Shown: in pieces, positions 1 to 7,213 of the stretch | How positions within the stretch are numbered: the first letter of the stretch is position 1 | How the letters are laid out: the number at the start of each line of letters is the position of its first letter | NCBI GenBank assembly: GCA_002494895.1 | Contig: DADA01000004.1 | Span: 1-58,864 of the forward strand | Length of the DNA stretch: 58,864 nt | Direction of reading: 5' to 3' | DNA from: Nitrososphaera sp. UBA210 | GTDB taxonomy: Archaea > Thermoproteota > Nitrososphaeria > Nitrososphaerales > Nitrososphaeraceae | Program-made: the position numbers and the translations under genes | Notes under the pieces: model-generated | Told to the model about the DNA's origin: nothing | Seen by the model: the letters and a program-made list of their open reading frames with translations, nothing else | Databases searched by the model: none

Positions 1-1
1 T

Positions 2-97
2 ATAGTAAGGTCTGCCACGGACGGTTGCAACCGCGACTTTGCGGTTCTGAACGAGCTCCTCGGTCAGGGGCTTTCCATCGACAGGTACAACTGGTGA
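2..97 (+). CDS. C-terminal fragment of an unidentified protein (cut by window edge)
   Basis: An open frame enters from the left edge and ends at TGA (95-97), giving about 31 residues ending in DRYNW. About three quarters of its codons end in G or C, like real genes here, and it would converge on the minus-strand ureohydrolase gene whose stop is at 136. The opposite strand is also open but has no ATG, GTG or TTG, so I prefer this frame. Too little is present to name a function. Confidence 0.35.
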   Translation: MVRSATDGCNRDFAVLNELLGQGLSIDRYNW

Positions 98-135
98 AAA
101 ATCGCTTTTAAAGCTTTTGCTAGTTTGCGGGCTTG

Positions 136-1020
136 CTACTTGCCGGCTAGCCCAGCGGCTAGGCTTGATACCAATTTGCGCGCTATTGAGCCATCCGGAT
201 CTAGTTTTGGGTTAAAAATTGTGATGTCTATTCCCACTGCTTTTCCGGATCCAAGCAGCATCTGCAAGAGTTGGCTGACATCTTTAAAGCCTAATCCACC
301 GGACAGGCGGTAATCAACTGCCGGCATATCCTTATCACTCAATACATCGACATCCAGATGAATCCAGAAACCTTGGGTTCCACTCTTCACCAGTTTCCTG
401 ATAGCCTCGGAGGCCGATTTCGCGATTCCAATTTTTTGTATCTTGTCAAGATCAAAGACGTTAATTCTGGTCTCGCCTACGTCTTGACTGCCATAACTTT
501 TTGCTTGTTCGGCATCTCGGTTACCGAATAACACGATATCTTCGTCCCGGACAAGGGGGTTCAGGCCATCTATGTTGGCGAGAATATCGGCACCACGACC
601 AGAAACTATAGCGAGATCCATGTCAGCGGCTTCCCCGGTCGGTGAGGCCTCAGGCTGGTAAAAATCGGCGTGACCGTCTATGAAGAATAGTCCGTACCTT
701 CCCAGTCTACGCAGGGCCAAAAGATTGCCGATGACTATGCTGCAGTCACCTCCGAGCACCACGGGAAATCGTTTCTCTCGCAACACACCAGTTACGACAT
801 TTGCAAGTCGTTTTGAGTATTGTTTGATCGCTCCGGGATTCAGCAAAAGCGTTTCTTCATCTCGTTTTGAATCATACTCTGGCGGGGAAACCTCCCCCGC
901 ATATTCGGCGTTCAATTTCTTTTGCAGGCCTGCAGCCTTCAAGGCTTCAGGAAGACGTTCAACTCCGGTTGGTCTTAGTCCCAGTACTGATGGAGCGTCT
1001 ACTATCGCGAATCGCGGCAT
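136..1020 (-). CDS. Arginase/agmatinase (ureohydrolase) family protein
   Basis: 294 residues, full length for the ureohydrolase fold, which uses a binuclear Mn centre to hydrolyse guanidino compounds (arginine, agmatine, formiminoglutamate). Visible metal motifs: GGDCS (90-94), DGHAD (115-119) and HLDVDV (221-226). The classic first motif is GGDHS; here the His ligand is replaced by Cys, a variant I believe occurs in some arginase-like proteins, so the substrate is uncertain. The ATG start at 1020 is followed at once by the conserved-looking core. It stands alone on the minus strand, 75 bp downstream of the coiled-coil gene on the same strand. Cytosolic; no signal peptide. Confidence 0.85.
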   Translation of the reverse strand: MPRFAIVDAPSVLGLRPTGVERLPEALKAAGLQKKLNAEYAGEVSPPEYDSKRDEETLLLNPGAIKQYSKRLANVVTGVLREKRFPVVLGGDCSIVIGNLLALRRLGRYGLFFIDGHADFYQPEASPTGEAADMDLAIVSGRGADILANIDGLNPLVRDEDIVLFGNRDAEQAKSYGSQDVGETRINVFDLDKIQKIGIAKSASEAIRKLVKSGTQGFWIHLDVDVLSDKDMPAVDYRLSGGLGFKDVSQLLQMLLGSGKAVGIDITIFNPKLDPDGSIARKLVSSLAAGLAGK

Positions 1021-1095
1021 CTGACATCAGTAGAATAAGGGGATTCTTAAACAAAGGCTCTTTTCGCACAAGGCTGCTAGTTTGCAGGCTTGCTC

Positions 1096-1563
1096 TCAGC
1101 TGCTGGCCTTTCTTGACCTTGAAGGCCTGTCTGCCTTTTGCGCCTGGGCCGACGTGTCGCCAAGGACGGTCTTTACGATGCTGTCAACGGCCTTGTCAAA
1201 GGATGAATCAACGTTCTTTTTTATCCCGGCAAGGCTCTTTTCCGCCTGCTTTGTGATATCGGCCGACTCGGCGTCTGCCTCCGCCTTTGCCTTGTCCACT
1301 ATTTTTCTTGCCTCTTCGTTTGCAAGCAAGATAATCTGCTGCTTTAGCTTCTCTATCTCTTCGTTGGAATGGGCCATTATGCGCTTTTTCATTTCGTCAA
1401 CACGTGAATAAAGCGAGTCGATATCGGTTTCGAGCTCGGACAAAGCGCCAACTATACCTTCAACTGCAGAATGCGAGGTTGGTGTAGGAAGATCTGCTGT
1501 AGTGGTCTTTTCCTTTGCCAATCCAGTGGGAATGGATGGATGGGAGATATTTAAAGGCAACAC
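1096..1563 (-). CDS. Coiled-coil protein resembling A/V-ATPase peripheral-stalk subunit (G/H-like)
   Basis: 155 residues, almost entirely helical and charged from about residue 35, with Ala/Glu/Lys heptads (for example NEEARKIVDKAKAEADAES) like subunits H/G of A/V-type ATP synthase stalks or other archaeal coiled-coil proteins. The Ala/Lys-rich tail carries no domain. Third gene of a PUA-NAC operon, starting 4 bp after the NAC stop. A TATA-like element lies just inside the ORF (1547-1555) and a TTG at 1521-1519 would be 30 bp from it, so an internal leaderless start is possible. ATPase assignment is inference only; no other ATPase gene is nearby. Confidence 0.6.
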   Translation of the reverse strand: MLPLNISHPSIPTGLAKEKTTTADLPTPTSHSAVEGIVGALSELETDIDSLYSRVDEMKKRIMAHSNEEIEKLKQQIILLANEEARKIVDKAKAEADAESADITKQAEKSLAGIKKNVDSSFDKAVDSIVKTVLGDTSAQAQKADRPSRSRKASS

Positions 1564-1567
1564 GCGG

Positions 1568-1903
1568 TCAAGTGGTAAGGCTAAGGATCGCTTGCGCCAT
1601 GTCGCCCTTGCTTTCAGTCAGAGCCTGCAGCGCCTTTTCTCTTGAAACGCTTGCCTGCTGCATCACCAGGATAATGTCCTCCTCCTTGAAAGACGGGACA
1701 TCGCGCTGTTTCTCTTCGATGTCGCTGGCGATGACCTGGAAGATCGTGCTGTCCTTGCCCTTCATCTCTATGACCTGGGGCTTTATCAGGTAGAACTCCT
1801 TCCTGTCCGTCTTGATCACGACCTCCTCCACATTGTCCATGGTCTTCATGTCGAGGCCCATCTTGTCCAGCATGCGCCTCATCTCGCGGTTGCCGCGCAT
1901 CAT
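1568..1903 (-). CDS. nac: Nascent polypeptide-associated complex protein (archaeal NAC)
   Basis: 111 residues: an N-terminal basic segment (MRGNREMRRMLDKMG), a NAC beta-barrel domain (about 25-75, with VIKTDRKEFYL and FQVIASDIEE) and a C-terminal UBA-like helical domain (about 75-111). Archaeal NAC is a homodimer that binds the ribosome near the exit tunnel and contacts nascent chains. The length and domain order are those of archaeal NAC. Its start overlaps the stop of the PUA gene by 4 bp (ATGA), so the two are translationally coupled; the coiled-coil gene follows 4 bp later. Confidence 0.95.
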   Translation of the reverse strand: MMRGNREMRRMLDKMGLDMKTMDNVEEVVIKTDRKEFYLIKPQVIEMKGKDSTIFQVIASDIEEKQRDVPSFKEEDIILVMQQASVSREKALQALTESKGDMAQAILSLTT

Positions 1904-2394
1904 ATGTTCTCGAGTTGCTCGGCTCTACTTTTTATTCCTTGCCTGACCTTCACAGCAACTCCGCGGCTGTATCGTTTCATAAGGTCTGATGAAAATAGTG
2001 AGACTCCCACAGCGACGACCTGCTTATTGTGTGTCAGGGCGACATCAGATCCCACCTTTACATTGGGGCCGCAACGCTCGACGTGCTTGCAAAAAAGCGA
2101 TCGCCCTTCGCTCACAAACGGCACTGCCTCTTCCACAGGAACTATGCAGTTCTGAGCAAACTGCTCGCTCTTGTCGAGCAGGAATTGGGCACCAGATATC
2201 GTCAGCGCTATTCCGCCGTCTGTCCGCAGGGTGCCGGCCAGGGCGCCTCCTATGCTGAAATTCTTTATCCTGCCGGTTCTCCTGGAAAATTCAAATGTCA
2301 TGTCAGCAGGAAGCGCTGAGGCGACTCCGGGACCAAACAGGGCATCGATGTGCCGGGATACCTTTTCTGGAGCATTCAGCGGTAGCGGATTCAA
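1900..2394 (-). CDS. PUA-domain RNA-binding protein
   Basis: 164 residues. The C-terminal half (about 80-160: VPFVSEGRSLFCKHVERCGPN, then GSDVALTHNKQVVAVG) is a PUA domain, an RNA-binding fold found in pseudouridine synthases, archaeosine transglycosylase and stand-alone archaeal PUA proteins. The N-terminal half is a small alpha/beta domain with no catalytic motif that I recognise. First gene of the PUA-NAC-coiled-coil operon, fitting a role in ribosome or tRNA biology. A minus-strand TATA element (2408-2420) lies about 20 bp before the ATG. Confidence 0.8.
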   Translation of the reverse strand: MNPLPLNAPEKVSRHIDALFGPGVASALPADMTFEFSRRTGRIKNFSIGGALAGTLRTDGGIALTISGAQFLLDKSEQFAQNCIVPVEEAVPFVSEGRSLFCKHVERCGPNVKVGSDVALTHNKQVVAVGVSLFSSDLMKRYSRGVAVKVRQGIKSRAEQLENI

Positions 2395-2407
2395 GTAGTA
2401 GGAGCGT

Positions 2408-2420
2408 ATTTTATATAACT
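2408..2420 (-). promoter_or_regulatory. TATA box for PUA-NAC operon
   Basis: Reading on the minus strand, AGTTATATAAAAT is centred about 20 bp before the ATG at 2394. It is somewhat close for a leaderless start but is the only AT-rich box upstream. Confidence 0.5.
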
Positions 2421-2447
2421 AATAAAGATAATGATAGGTTTGTGCGC

Positions 2448-2459
2448 AACTATATAGTT
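2448..2459. promoter_or_regulatory. Perfect 12-bp palindrome (AACTATATAGTT) in divergent promoter
   Basis: The palindrome lies 11 bp upstream of the phoU TATA box. The core CTATATAG recurs as a palindrome upstream of the second AbrB-PhoU gene (57996-58007), so a shared regulator, perhaps the AbrB-type domain of these proteins themselves, is possible. It may equally be an alternative TATA element. Confidence 0.4.
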
Positions 2460-2469
2460 ATACGGTAGA

Positions 2470-2479
2470 CATATATAGA
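2470..2479 (+). promoter_or_regulatory. TATA box of AbrB-PhoU gene 1 (leaderless)
   Basis: CATATATAGA is centred 26 bp before the A of the ATG at 2500, the exact spacing expected when transcription begins at the start codon in archaea. Confidence 0.7.
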
Positions 2480-2499
2480 ATCGCAAGAAACCACTATTT

Positions 2500-3585
2500 A
2501 TGCAAAGCATTCGCGAAGGCGTCGAGGGCAGGCCCAAGGGCGGCCAGCAGGGCGAGGAGACCAGAAAATTGCAGTACACAGGTGGCTCATCCTACATCGT
2601 TTCTCTGCCAAAGAAATGGGTCCAGGACCTTGGCCTGAAGCAGGGAGATCATGTTGTTATCATGAGGCAGAGCAATTCGGTCCTGCAGATCGCCCCCGCT
2701 TCAAAGAGAATGCCAAAAGAACAGAAGGAAGCGACCATTGAAGTCGCCAAGGACAACAACCCGTATTTCATTGCGCGCAAACTCATTGCACTCTATTTCC
2801 TTGGGTTCAACGTCATCACCATTGTTCCAAAGGAAGACCGGCTCCTGGCGGAGCAGAGGGAGGTCATAAAGAGCATTGTAAGGCGGGTCCTGATGGGTAC
2901 CGAGATCATCGCTGACTCGGCGACTGGCATAACACTCCAGGTACTCATAAACCTCCTTGACCTTTCAGTAGATGCGGCATTCAAGAGGATGCTGCTCATC
3001 GCCAAGTCGATGTATCGGGACATGCTGCTAGCGCTAAAGGAAAATAACCTGGAGCTGGCGCAAGAGGTGGTAAAATCGGATGACGAGGTGGACAGGTTCA
3101 GCTTTTACATCGTAAGGCAGCTCAAGATCGCCATCAGAAACGAGCACCTCCTGAAGGAGATTGGCCTGGAGGAGCCGCGCAATTGCCTTGGATACAGGCT
3201 GATAGCCAAGTCTGTCGAGAGGGTCGCAGACCATGCCTCCATAATTTCAAAGGACATCATCGAGATGCACAGGCCGCTGAACAAGGACGTTGTAGACAAG
3301 ATATCAAACATGTGTTCATTTGGGCTTGAAGTTCTTGACGACGCATGCCTCTCCATGTTCAAGCGGGACTACGAGGCAGCCGACCGGGCGATAGAAAAGG
3401 CCCGCAAGATAGACGAGCTGGAGAGGGCCATAATGCGCTCGGTGTCCAAACCAAAGGACATCAACGAACTGTACAGGATAAAGCTGATAACCGAAAACAT
3501 ACGAAGGGTGGCAGAATACGCCAGCGACATTGCAGAAATTGTCCTGAACATGACTGTGCAACATACCCTGCGAAGAAAAGATTAA
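2500..3585 (+). CDS. PhoU-family regulator with N-terminal SpoVT/AbrB domain (copy 1)
   Basis: 361 residues. Residues about 20-70 (TGGSSYIVSLPKKWV, LGLKQGDHVVI) form a SpoVT/AbrB swapped-hairpin DNA-binding domain; the rest holds two PhoU helical repeats, with the motif KSDDEVDRFSFYI at about 188-200 and KSVERVADHA near 238-247. PhoU domains bind divalent metals and modulate phosphate ABC transporters and their regulators; fusion to AbrB points to a phosphate-responsive transcription factor, common in Thaumarchaeota. A close paralogue is encoded at 56859-57923. TATA spacing supports the ATG at 2500. aMBF1 follows after 19 bp. Confidence 0.9.
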   Translation: MQSIREGVEGRPKGGQQGEETRKLQYTGGSSYIVSLPKKWVQDLGLKQGDHVVIMRQSNSVLQIAPASKRMPKEQKEATIEVAKDNNPYFIARKLIALYFLGFNVITIVPKEDRLLAEQREVIKSIVRRVLMGTEIIADSATGITLQVLINLLDLSVDAAFKRMLLIAKSMYRDMLLALKENNLELAQEVVKSDDEVDRFSFYIVRQLKIAIRNEHLLKEIGLEEPRNCLGYRLIAKSVERVADHASIISKDIIEMHRPLNKDVVDKISNMCSFGLEVLDDACLSMFKRDYEAADRAIEKARKIDELERAIMRSVSKPKDINELYRIKLITENIRRVAEYASDIAEIVLNMTVQHTLRRKD

Positions 3586-3604
3586 GTCCGGCCTGTGCTC
3601 TTGA

Positions 3605-4021
3605 GTGCCAGTGTCATTTTGTGAGCTCTGCGGTCGCCCGAGCGCCGACATGAAAAAGGTGATAGTAGATGGCACCATTTTCAATGTCTGCATCGCATGC
3701 TCAAAGCACGGCAAGCCGTACGTGCCGGCGCAGATCCCGGCAAGGAAAAAGCAGCCCGCGCTTTCCAGGCAGAAGGAAAGGATCACCATGGCCGACCGGA
3801 CAATGATAACCTCTGATTTTGCGGGGCTTATCAGGGAAGCAAGGATGAAGATGGGGCTGACCCATGAACAGCTTGGCATGAAGATGAATGAAAAAGCCCA
3901 GCTGCTAAAGAAATTTGAGAGCGGCGCCCTAAAGCCTGACGAACTGCTTGCAAAAAAGCTCGAGCGCTTTCTCGGAATAAGACTGTACGTGAGCGCTGCA
4001 GATTCCGGCGATGAAGCATAG
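3605..4021 (+). CDS. Multiprotein bridging factor aMBF1 (Zn ribbon + HTH)
   Basis: 138 residues from a GTG start. N-terminal zinc ribbon CELCG...CIACSKHG (about residues 6-35), a basic linker, then a Cro/C1-type helix-turn-helix (about 75-125: LIREARMKMGLTHEQLGMKM, then LLKKFESGALKP). This is the architecture of archaeal aMBF1, a general transcription coactivator related to eukaryotic MBF1 and also linked to ribosomes. The stop codon is followed immediately by the hflX ATG, so the two are co-transcribed. Confidence 0.92.
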   Translation: MPVSFCELCGRPSADMKKVIVDGTIFNVCIACSKHGKPYVPAQIPARKKQPALSRQKERITMADRTMITSDFAGLIREARMKMGLTHEQLGMKMNEKAQLLKKFESGALKPDELLAKKLERFLGIRLYVSAADSGDEA

Positions 4022-5161
4022 ATGGAACGTGCGCGTAGAAAAGCCATCCTGATAACTTATCCGATAGAGCAGGCGATCAAGGAAGCAGTCTCGCTTGCAG
4101 ATGCGGCGAGATACACCATAGTGAAAACCGTGACTCAGCGGGACATCACACATTCAAAGTACGGGATCGGCCGGGGAAAGGCAGAAGAAGTGAAGGAACT
4201 GGTCGCGGACATCCAGCCGGAAGTCATTATTTTTGACGAGGTTCTCAGGCCCAGGCAGGCGTACAGCCTGGCGAGCCTGTGCAAGGTGGAGATAATCGAC
4301 AGGGAACGGCTGATCCTGGAAATTTTCGAGAAAAGGGCCAGCACTGCTGAATCAAGGATACAGATCAGGCTGGCCCAGCTGCGCTACGATATTACGCGCG
4401 CCCGCGATATGGTCAGGCTTGCAAGGGCCGGCGAGCAGCCCGGATTTTTCGGTCTTGGCAAATACGAAGCTGACGTCTATGTGCTTGACATCAAGAAGCA
4501 CATCGTTATCCTGAAGAAGAAACTGGAGAAGGAAGAAAAAAGAAGGCAGCTGCACAGGACCCACAGGACAAGATCTGGCCTGCCGACTGTCTCGCTGGCC
4601 GGCTACACTTCTGCCGGCAAGACCACGCTCTTTAACATGATGACAGGCGAGGGCAAGGTCACAGGCCAGGGTCTGTTCACGACTCTTTCCACATTTACCC
4701 GCGCAGTACAACTGCACGGAGAAAAGGTGCTGCTAAATGACACCGTGGGCTTTGTAAGCAAACTGCCGGCATACATGATCGATGCATTCAAGTCAACTCT
4801 TGACGAGTTAAAGTACGCGGATCTCGTCGTCCTGGTCATCGACATAAGCGAGCCGATAGAAGAGATTGCCTTAAAGTACCAGAGTTCGCTTGACGTCATT
4901 AACGAATTTGAAGTCCCCGCCACAAAGATAATCTATGTCTTGAATAAAGTCGACCTCACGGGCTCGGAGCACGCGTTTGACAAAGCCGGCCAGCTTGGAA
5001 TCCTTGATACAAAGCGCGTTATCCCTGTGTCTGCAAGGACCGGCCACAACATCGAACAGCTGAATGACATGATAGGACTGATGCTTTTTGAAACAGAAAA
5101 GGTGGATAAGGCTGACGGCAGGAAAAAAGTCGCCGAGCTTTTCGGAGAGGAAAAGCAGTGA
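4022..5161 (+). CDS. hflX: GTPase HflX
   Basis: 379 residues, normal for archaeal HflX. N-terminal HflX domain (1-115), helical coiled middle (115-180), then a G domain: P-loop GYTSAGKTT (about 194-202), G3 DTVGFVSKLP, G4 NKVD. HflX binds the large ribosomal subunit and can split stalled ribosomes under stress. The ATG abuts the aMBF1 stop, and the 3' end overlaps trm56 (GTGA), so aMBF1, HflX and Trm56 form a translation-related operon. Confidence 0.95.
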   Translation: MERARRKAILITYPIEQAIKEAVSLADAARYTIVKTVTQRDITHSKYGIGRGKAEEVKELVADIQPEVIIFDEVLRPRQAYSLASLCKVEIIDRERLILEIFEKRASTAESRIQIRLAQLRYDITRARDMVRLARAGEQPGFFGLGKYEADVYVLDIKKHIVILKKKLEKEEKRRQLHRTHRTRSGLPTVSLAGYTSAGKTTLFNMMTGEGKVTGQGLFTTLSTFTRAVQLHGEKVLLNDTVGFVSKLPAYMIDAFKSTLDELKYADLVVLVIDISEPIEEIALKYQSSLDVINEFEVPATKIIYVLNKVDLTGSEHAFDKAGQLGILDTKRVIPVSARTGHNIEQLNDMIGLMLFETEKVDKADGRKKVAELFGEEKQ

Positions 5162-5685
5162 AGGTTTCCGTGCTGAGGATAGGACACAGGCTGGTGCGCG
5201 ACGATAGAGTGACGACGCACGCTGCCCTTGTCGCAAGGGCGTTTGGCGCCGACAGGATATACATGACTGGGATCGATCAGTCCGTAGCCGACTCTGTTGC
5301 AAGCGTGGCCAAGAGATGGGGCGGCTCTGACTTTCAGGTTGAAGTCATTGACGATTGGAAAGGGTTGGCAAAAAGCTGGAAAAAGAAAGGCGGCAAGGTC
5401 GTTCACCTCACGATGTACGGCGTCAACATCGATGGGGTGGCCAAGTCGATTCGCAGGCAGCGCGAGTTGCTCGTGATAATAGGTTCTGAAAAGGTGCCCC
5501 GCGAAGCCTACGATCTTGCTGACTTCAACATTGCAATAGGCAACCAGCCGCATTCAGAGATTGCTGCGCTGGCAATCTTTCTGGACAGGGTCTTTGGAGG
5601 AAAGCAGCTCGCAAAGGAATTTCCAGGCGGAAGGCTCAGGATAGTGCCGGTCGAAAAGGGAAAAAAAGTCCGGGAAATCACGTAA
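5158..5685 (+). CDS. trm56: tRNA (cytidine(56)-2'-O)-methyltransferase Trm56
   Basis: 175 residues from a GTG start overlapping the hflX stop. It matches the archaeal SPOUT-class aTrm56 family: start VSVLRIGHRLVRDDRVTTH, a central HLTMYGVNID, and the SAM-binding knot region VIIGSEKVP / NIAIGNQPHSEIAALAIFLDR. It methylates the ribose of C56 in the T-loop of tRNAs. Length is full. A hairpin with a T6 tract about 120 bp downstream probably ends the operon. Confidence 0.95.
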   Translation: MKVSVLRIGHRLVRDDRVTTHAALVARAFGADRIYMTGIDQSVADSVASVAKRWGGSDFQVEVIDDWKGLAKSWKKKGGKVVHLTMYGVNIDGVAKSIRRQRELLVIIGSEKVPREAYDLADFNIAIGNQPHSEIAALAIFLDRVFGGKQLAKEFPGGRLRIVPVEKGKKVREIT

Positions 5686-5765
5686 TCCTTTTAATCGCGT
5701 CAAGCCAAGCTCGAACGGTGATGACACTAACCTGCGCCGATCGCCTATTCAGCGAGATGAGGAAA

Positions 5766-5809
5766 TGCACCTCGACTGATACATAGTTACAAGGTGCACT
5801 CTATTTTTT
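5766..5809 (+). terminator. Hairpin plus T-tract downstream of trm56
   Basis: A perfect 7-bp stem TGCACCT (5766-5772) / AGGTGCA (5792-5798) is followed five bases later by TTTTTT (5804-5809). The loop is long (19 nt) but archaeal termination mainly needs the T-tract. It fits the end of the aMBF1-hflX-trm56 transcript. Confidence 0.45.
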
Positions 5810-5868
5810 CAATCGTCATCGGATTGCCAATAACGGCACCGGTATTCTTGTTAGCCAAACGCAAAAGA

Positions 5869-6006
5869 CTAGCTGAGGTCTCCTCCGCCTTTGGTGGATT
5901 TGACCTCCAGTTCTTGCAGTTCCTTATCCAGTTTAGAATTGACTTTATTGATCGGCTTTAGTGTTTCTTTCACGATATCCTTTTCTTCTTCCTGCATGTA
6001 AGCCAT
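5869..6006 (-). CDS. Small charged protein, 45 aa
   Basis: ATG at 6006-6004 to TAG at 5871-5869. The product begins MAYMQEEEKDIVKETLK, is strongly charged and helical (heptad-like ...SKLDKELQELEVK) and ends KGGGDLS. Below common ORF length cut-offs but its composition is protein-like and no other gene occupies this gap. No clear TATA box was seen, so it may be co-transcribed with the small gene at 6077-6202 on the same strand. Function unknown. Confidence 0.5.
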   Translation of the reverse strand: MAYMQEEEKDIVKETLKPINKVNSKLDKELQELEVKSTKGGGDLS

Positions 6007-6076
6007 TAGTCAGTATCGCTATTGAAGATTTGCTTCGATGCTCAGGCAACGCCTACGAATAAAAAATGAGGGAGGC

Positions 6077-6202
6077 CTAGTCTTCCAGCTTCTTTTCGTA
6101 TTTTTCTTTTATTTCGTTGCCGAATTCATCCTTGGTCTTTCGCTCTACCTTTACTTCGTCATCTTCCACCTTGATTTTCTCTTTGTATTCTGTTTCAGTC
6201 AT
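6077..6202 (-). CDS. Small charged protein, 41 aa
   Basis: ATG at 6202-6200 to TAG at 6079-6077. The product starts MTETEYKEKIKVEDDEVKV and ends EIKEKYEKKLED: almost all polar and charged, with an alternating pattern that could be a short beta pair and a helix. A TATA-like box (GCTTTTAGTC on the minus strand, centred near 6231) lies 29 bp before the ATG, matching a leaderless promoter. It sits 70 bp upstream of the 45-aa gene. Function unknown. Confidence 0.55.
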   Translation of the reverse strand: MTETEYKEKIKVEDDEVKVERKTKDEFGNEIKEKYEKKLED

Positions 6203-6318
6203 TGCAATACAGCTTTGACGACATGACTAAAAGCGCTTTCAACAGAATGTACTGTTGATTTCTTTCACTACCAGATTAGGTAAGAATGCTGGGGCATCTT
6301 TATGTTCTCGTAGCAGCT

Positions 6319-6408
6319 ATGCACATCATGATATGGAGTATAGTTTGGGCGGTTCTGGGAGTAATAGTTCTATTGATACTTTTGGGCGTTCTGTTCAGTT
6401 TGATCTAG
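6319..6408 (+). CDS. Candidate 29-aa single-span membrane peptide
   Basis: ATG at 6319 to TAG at 6406-6408. The product is MHIMIWSIVWAVLGV followed by a Val/Leu/Ile-rich stretch and ends LFSLI: one transmembrane helix and nothing else. It ends 3 bp before the convergent SRPBCC stop. The upstream element CTTTATG is a weak TATA candidate. A random origin cannot be excluded for so short a frame. Confidence 0.35.
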   Translation: MHIMIWSIVWAVLGVIVLLILLGVLFSLI

Positions 6409-6411
6409 AGC

Positions 6412-6870
6412 TCAATGGAGCTTTACTTGTTCACCCACTGCCTTGCCGGTACAGTGTTTGACCAGCCTATCTTCGATAAAGTATGACCACCCCTGGCTGT
6501 GCATTTCGAACCACTTGCTCTTTGGATCAAAGCCCGTGTGAGTCAGGGTGACTCTGGTCTTGTCATCGCCAGCAGGTTCCAGAATCCACGTCACTTCGGT
6601 CTTTGGAAAATTAGGGTCAGACATGTTGGTCCAAGAGTACGAGACTTTTCTGCCCGGAACTATTTCCAGGACCCTGCCTTCCACCCTGTGGTTCTCCTTG
6701 CCGTCCTCAAGGAATTTGAACTGAACAAAGCCCCCTACTCTGGGCTCGAGCCTGGCCTGATCCGGGAACCAGCGTGTCAGCTCTTTTTCATCAGTAATCG
6801 CCCTAAAGATGGTTTCCGGCTTTGCATCTATGACTATGGTTTTTCGGATCTCTGTCAACTCTTTTGTCAC
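6412..6870 (-). CDS. SRPBCC / AHSA1-like domain protein
   Basis: 152 residues of the START-like SRPBCC fold (activator of Hsp90 ATPase homologue family): ITDEKELTRWFPDQARLEPR near the N-terminus, GRVLEIVPGRKVSYSW in the middle, TRVTLTHTGF and a C-terminal helix around WSYFIEDRLVKH. These proteins bind hydrophobic ligands. It overlaps the upstream ArsR gene by 4 bp; ArsR-SRPBCC pairs are frequent in prokaryotes, and the regulator probably controls both genes. Confidence 0.85.
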   Translation of the reverse strand: MTKELTEIRKTIVIDAKPETIFRAITDEKELTRWFPDQARLEPRVGGFVQFKFLEDGKENHRVEGRVLEIVPGRKVSYSWTNMSDPNFPKTEVTWILEPAGDDKTRVTLTHTGFDPKSKWFEMHSQGWSYFIEDRLVKHCTGKAVGEQVKLH

Positions 6871-7175
6871 TTTCTTCTGGCCCCCTTGTTCTCCACGTAC
6901 TCCTTCAGGCTTCTCAGCTTGTCATCCCAGAAGAGGTCAAAGAATTGCATCATCTCGGACATCGCGCCCCTGTTGACAGAGTAATACCTGTTCTGGCCTT
7001 CCTTGCGTTCACTCACCAGTCCGGCGTCCTTTAGCACCCGAAGGTGCGTCGAGAGCGCCGGAAAAGTGAAATCAAAATGCCCGGCTATTTCGCTTGGCGT
7101 CTTTTCCCCGCCTTTTAGGAGCAGAAGCATCTGCCGGCGGCTGTCGTCTGCAACGGCCTTCCATGTCGATCCCAT
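6867..7175 (-). CDS. ArsR-family winged-helix transcription regulator
   Basis: 102 residues. Winged HTH: SRRQMLLLLKGGEKTPSEIA, then FPALSTHLRVLKDAGLV (recognition helix) and RKEGQNRYYSVNR (wing). No cysteine cluster for metal sensing, so it belongs to the non-metal ArsR group typical of ArsR-SRPBCC pairs. ATG at 7175 is preceded by a strong TATA (7198-7211) and a perfect palindrome (7178-7189) at the expected start of transcription, which argues for autorepression of the two-gene operon. Confidence 0.92.
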   Translation of the reverse strand: MGSTWKAVADDSRRQMLLLLKGGEKTPSEIAGHFDFTFPALSTHLRVLKDAGLVSERKEGQNRYYSVNRGAMSEMMQFFDLFWDDKLRSLKEYVENKGARRK

Positions 7176-7177
7176 GG

Positions 7178-7189
7178 TTATTGCAATAA
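7178..7189. promoter_or_regulatory. Palindromic operator candidate (TTATTGCAATAA) of ArsR operon
   Basis: A perfect 12-bp palindrome sits 2 bp upstream of the ArsR start codon and just downstream of its TATA box, so a dimeric repressor bound here would block initiation. It is the most likely binding site of the adjacent ArsR protein. Confidence 0.55.
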
Positions 7190-7197
7190 TTCAAGAA

Positions 7198-7211
7198 CTA
7201 TTTAAATATTT
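7198..7211 (-). promoter_or_regulatory. TATA box of ArsR-SRPBCC operon
   Basis: AT-only run, read AAATATTTAAATAG on the minus strand, centred about 29 bp before the ArsR ATG; near-leaderless spacing. Confidence 0.6.
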
Positions 7212-7213
7212 AA

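Noticed and set aside
1..135. Minus-strand open frame (..VVPVDGKPLTEELV..) at the left edge
   Set aside because: No ATG, GTG or TTG in frame, lower GC at third positions, and the plus-strand frame ends properly before the convergent gene.
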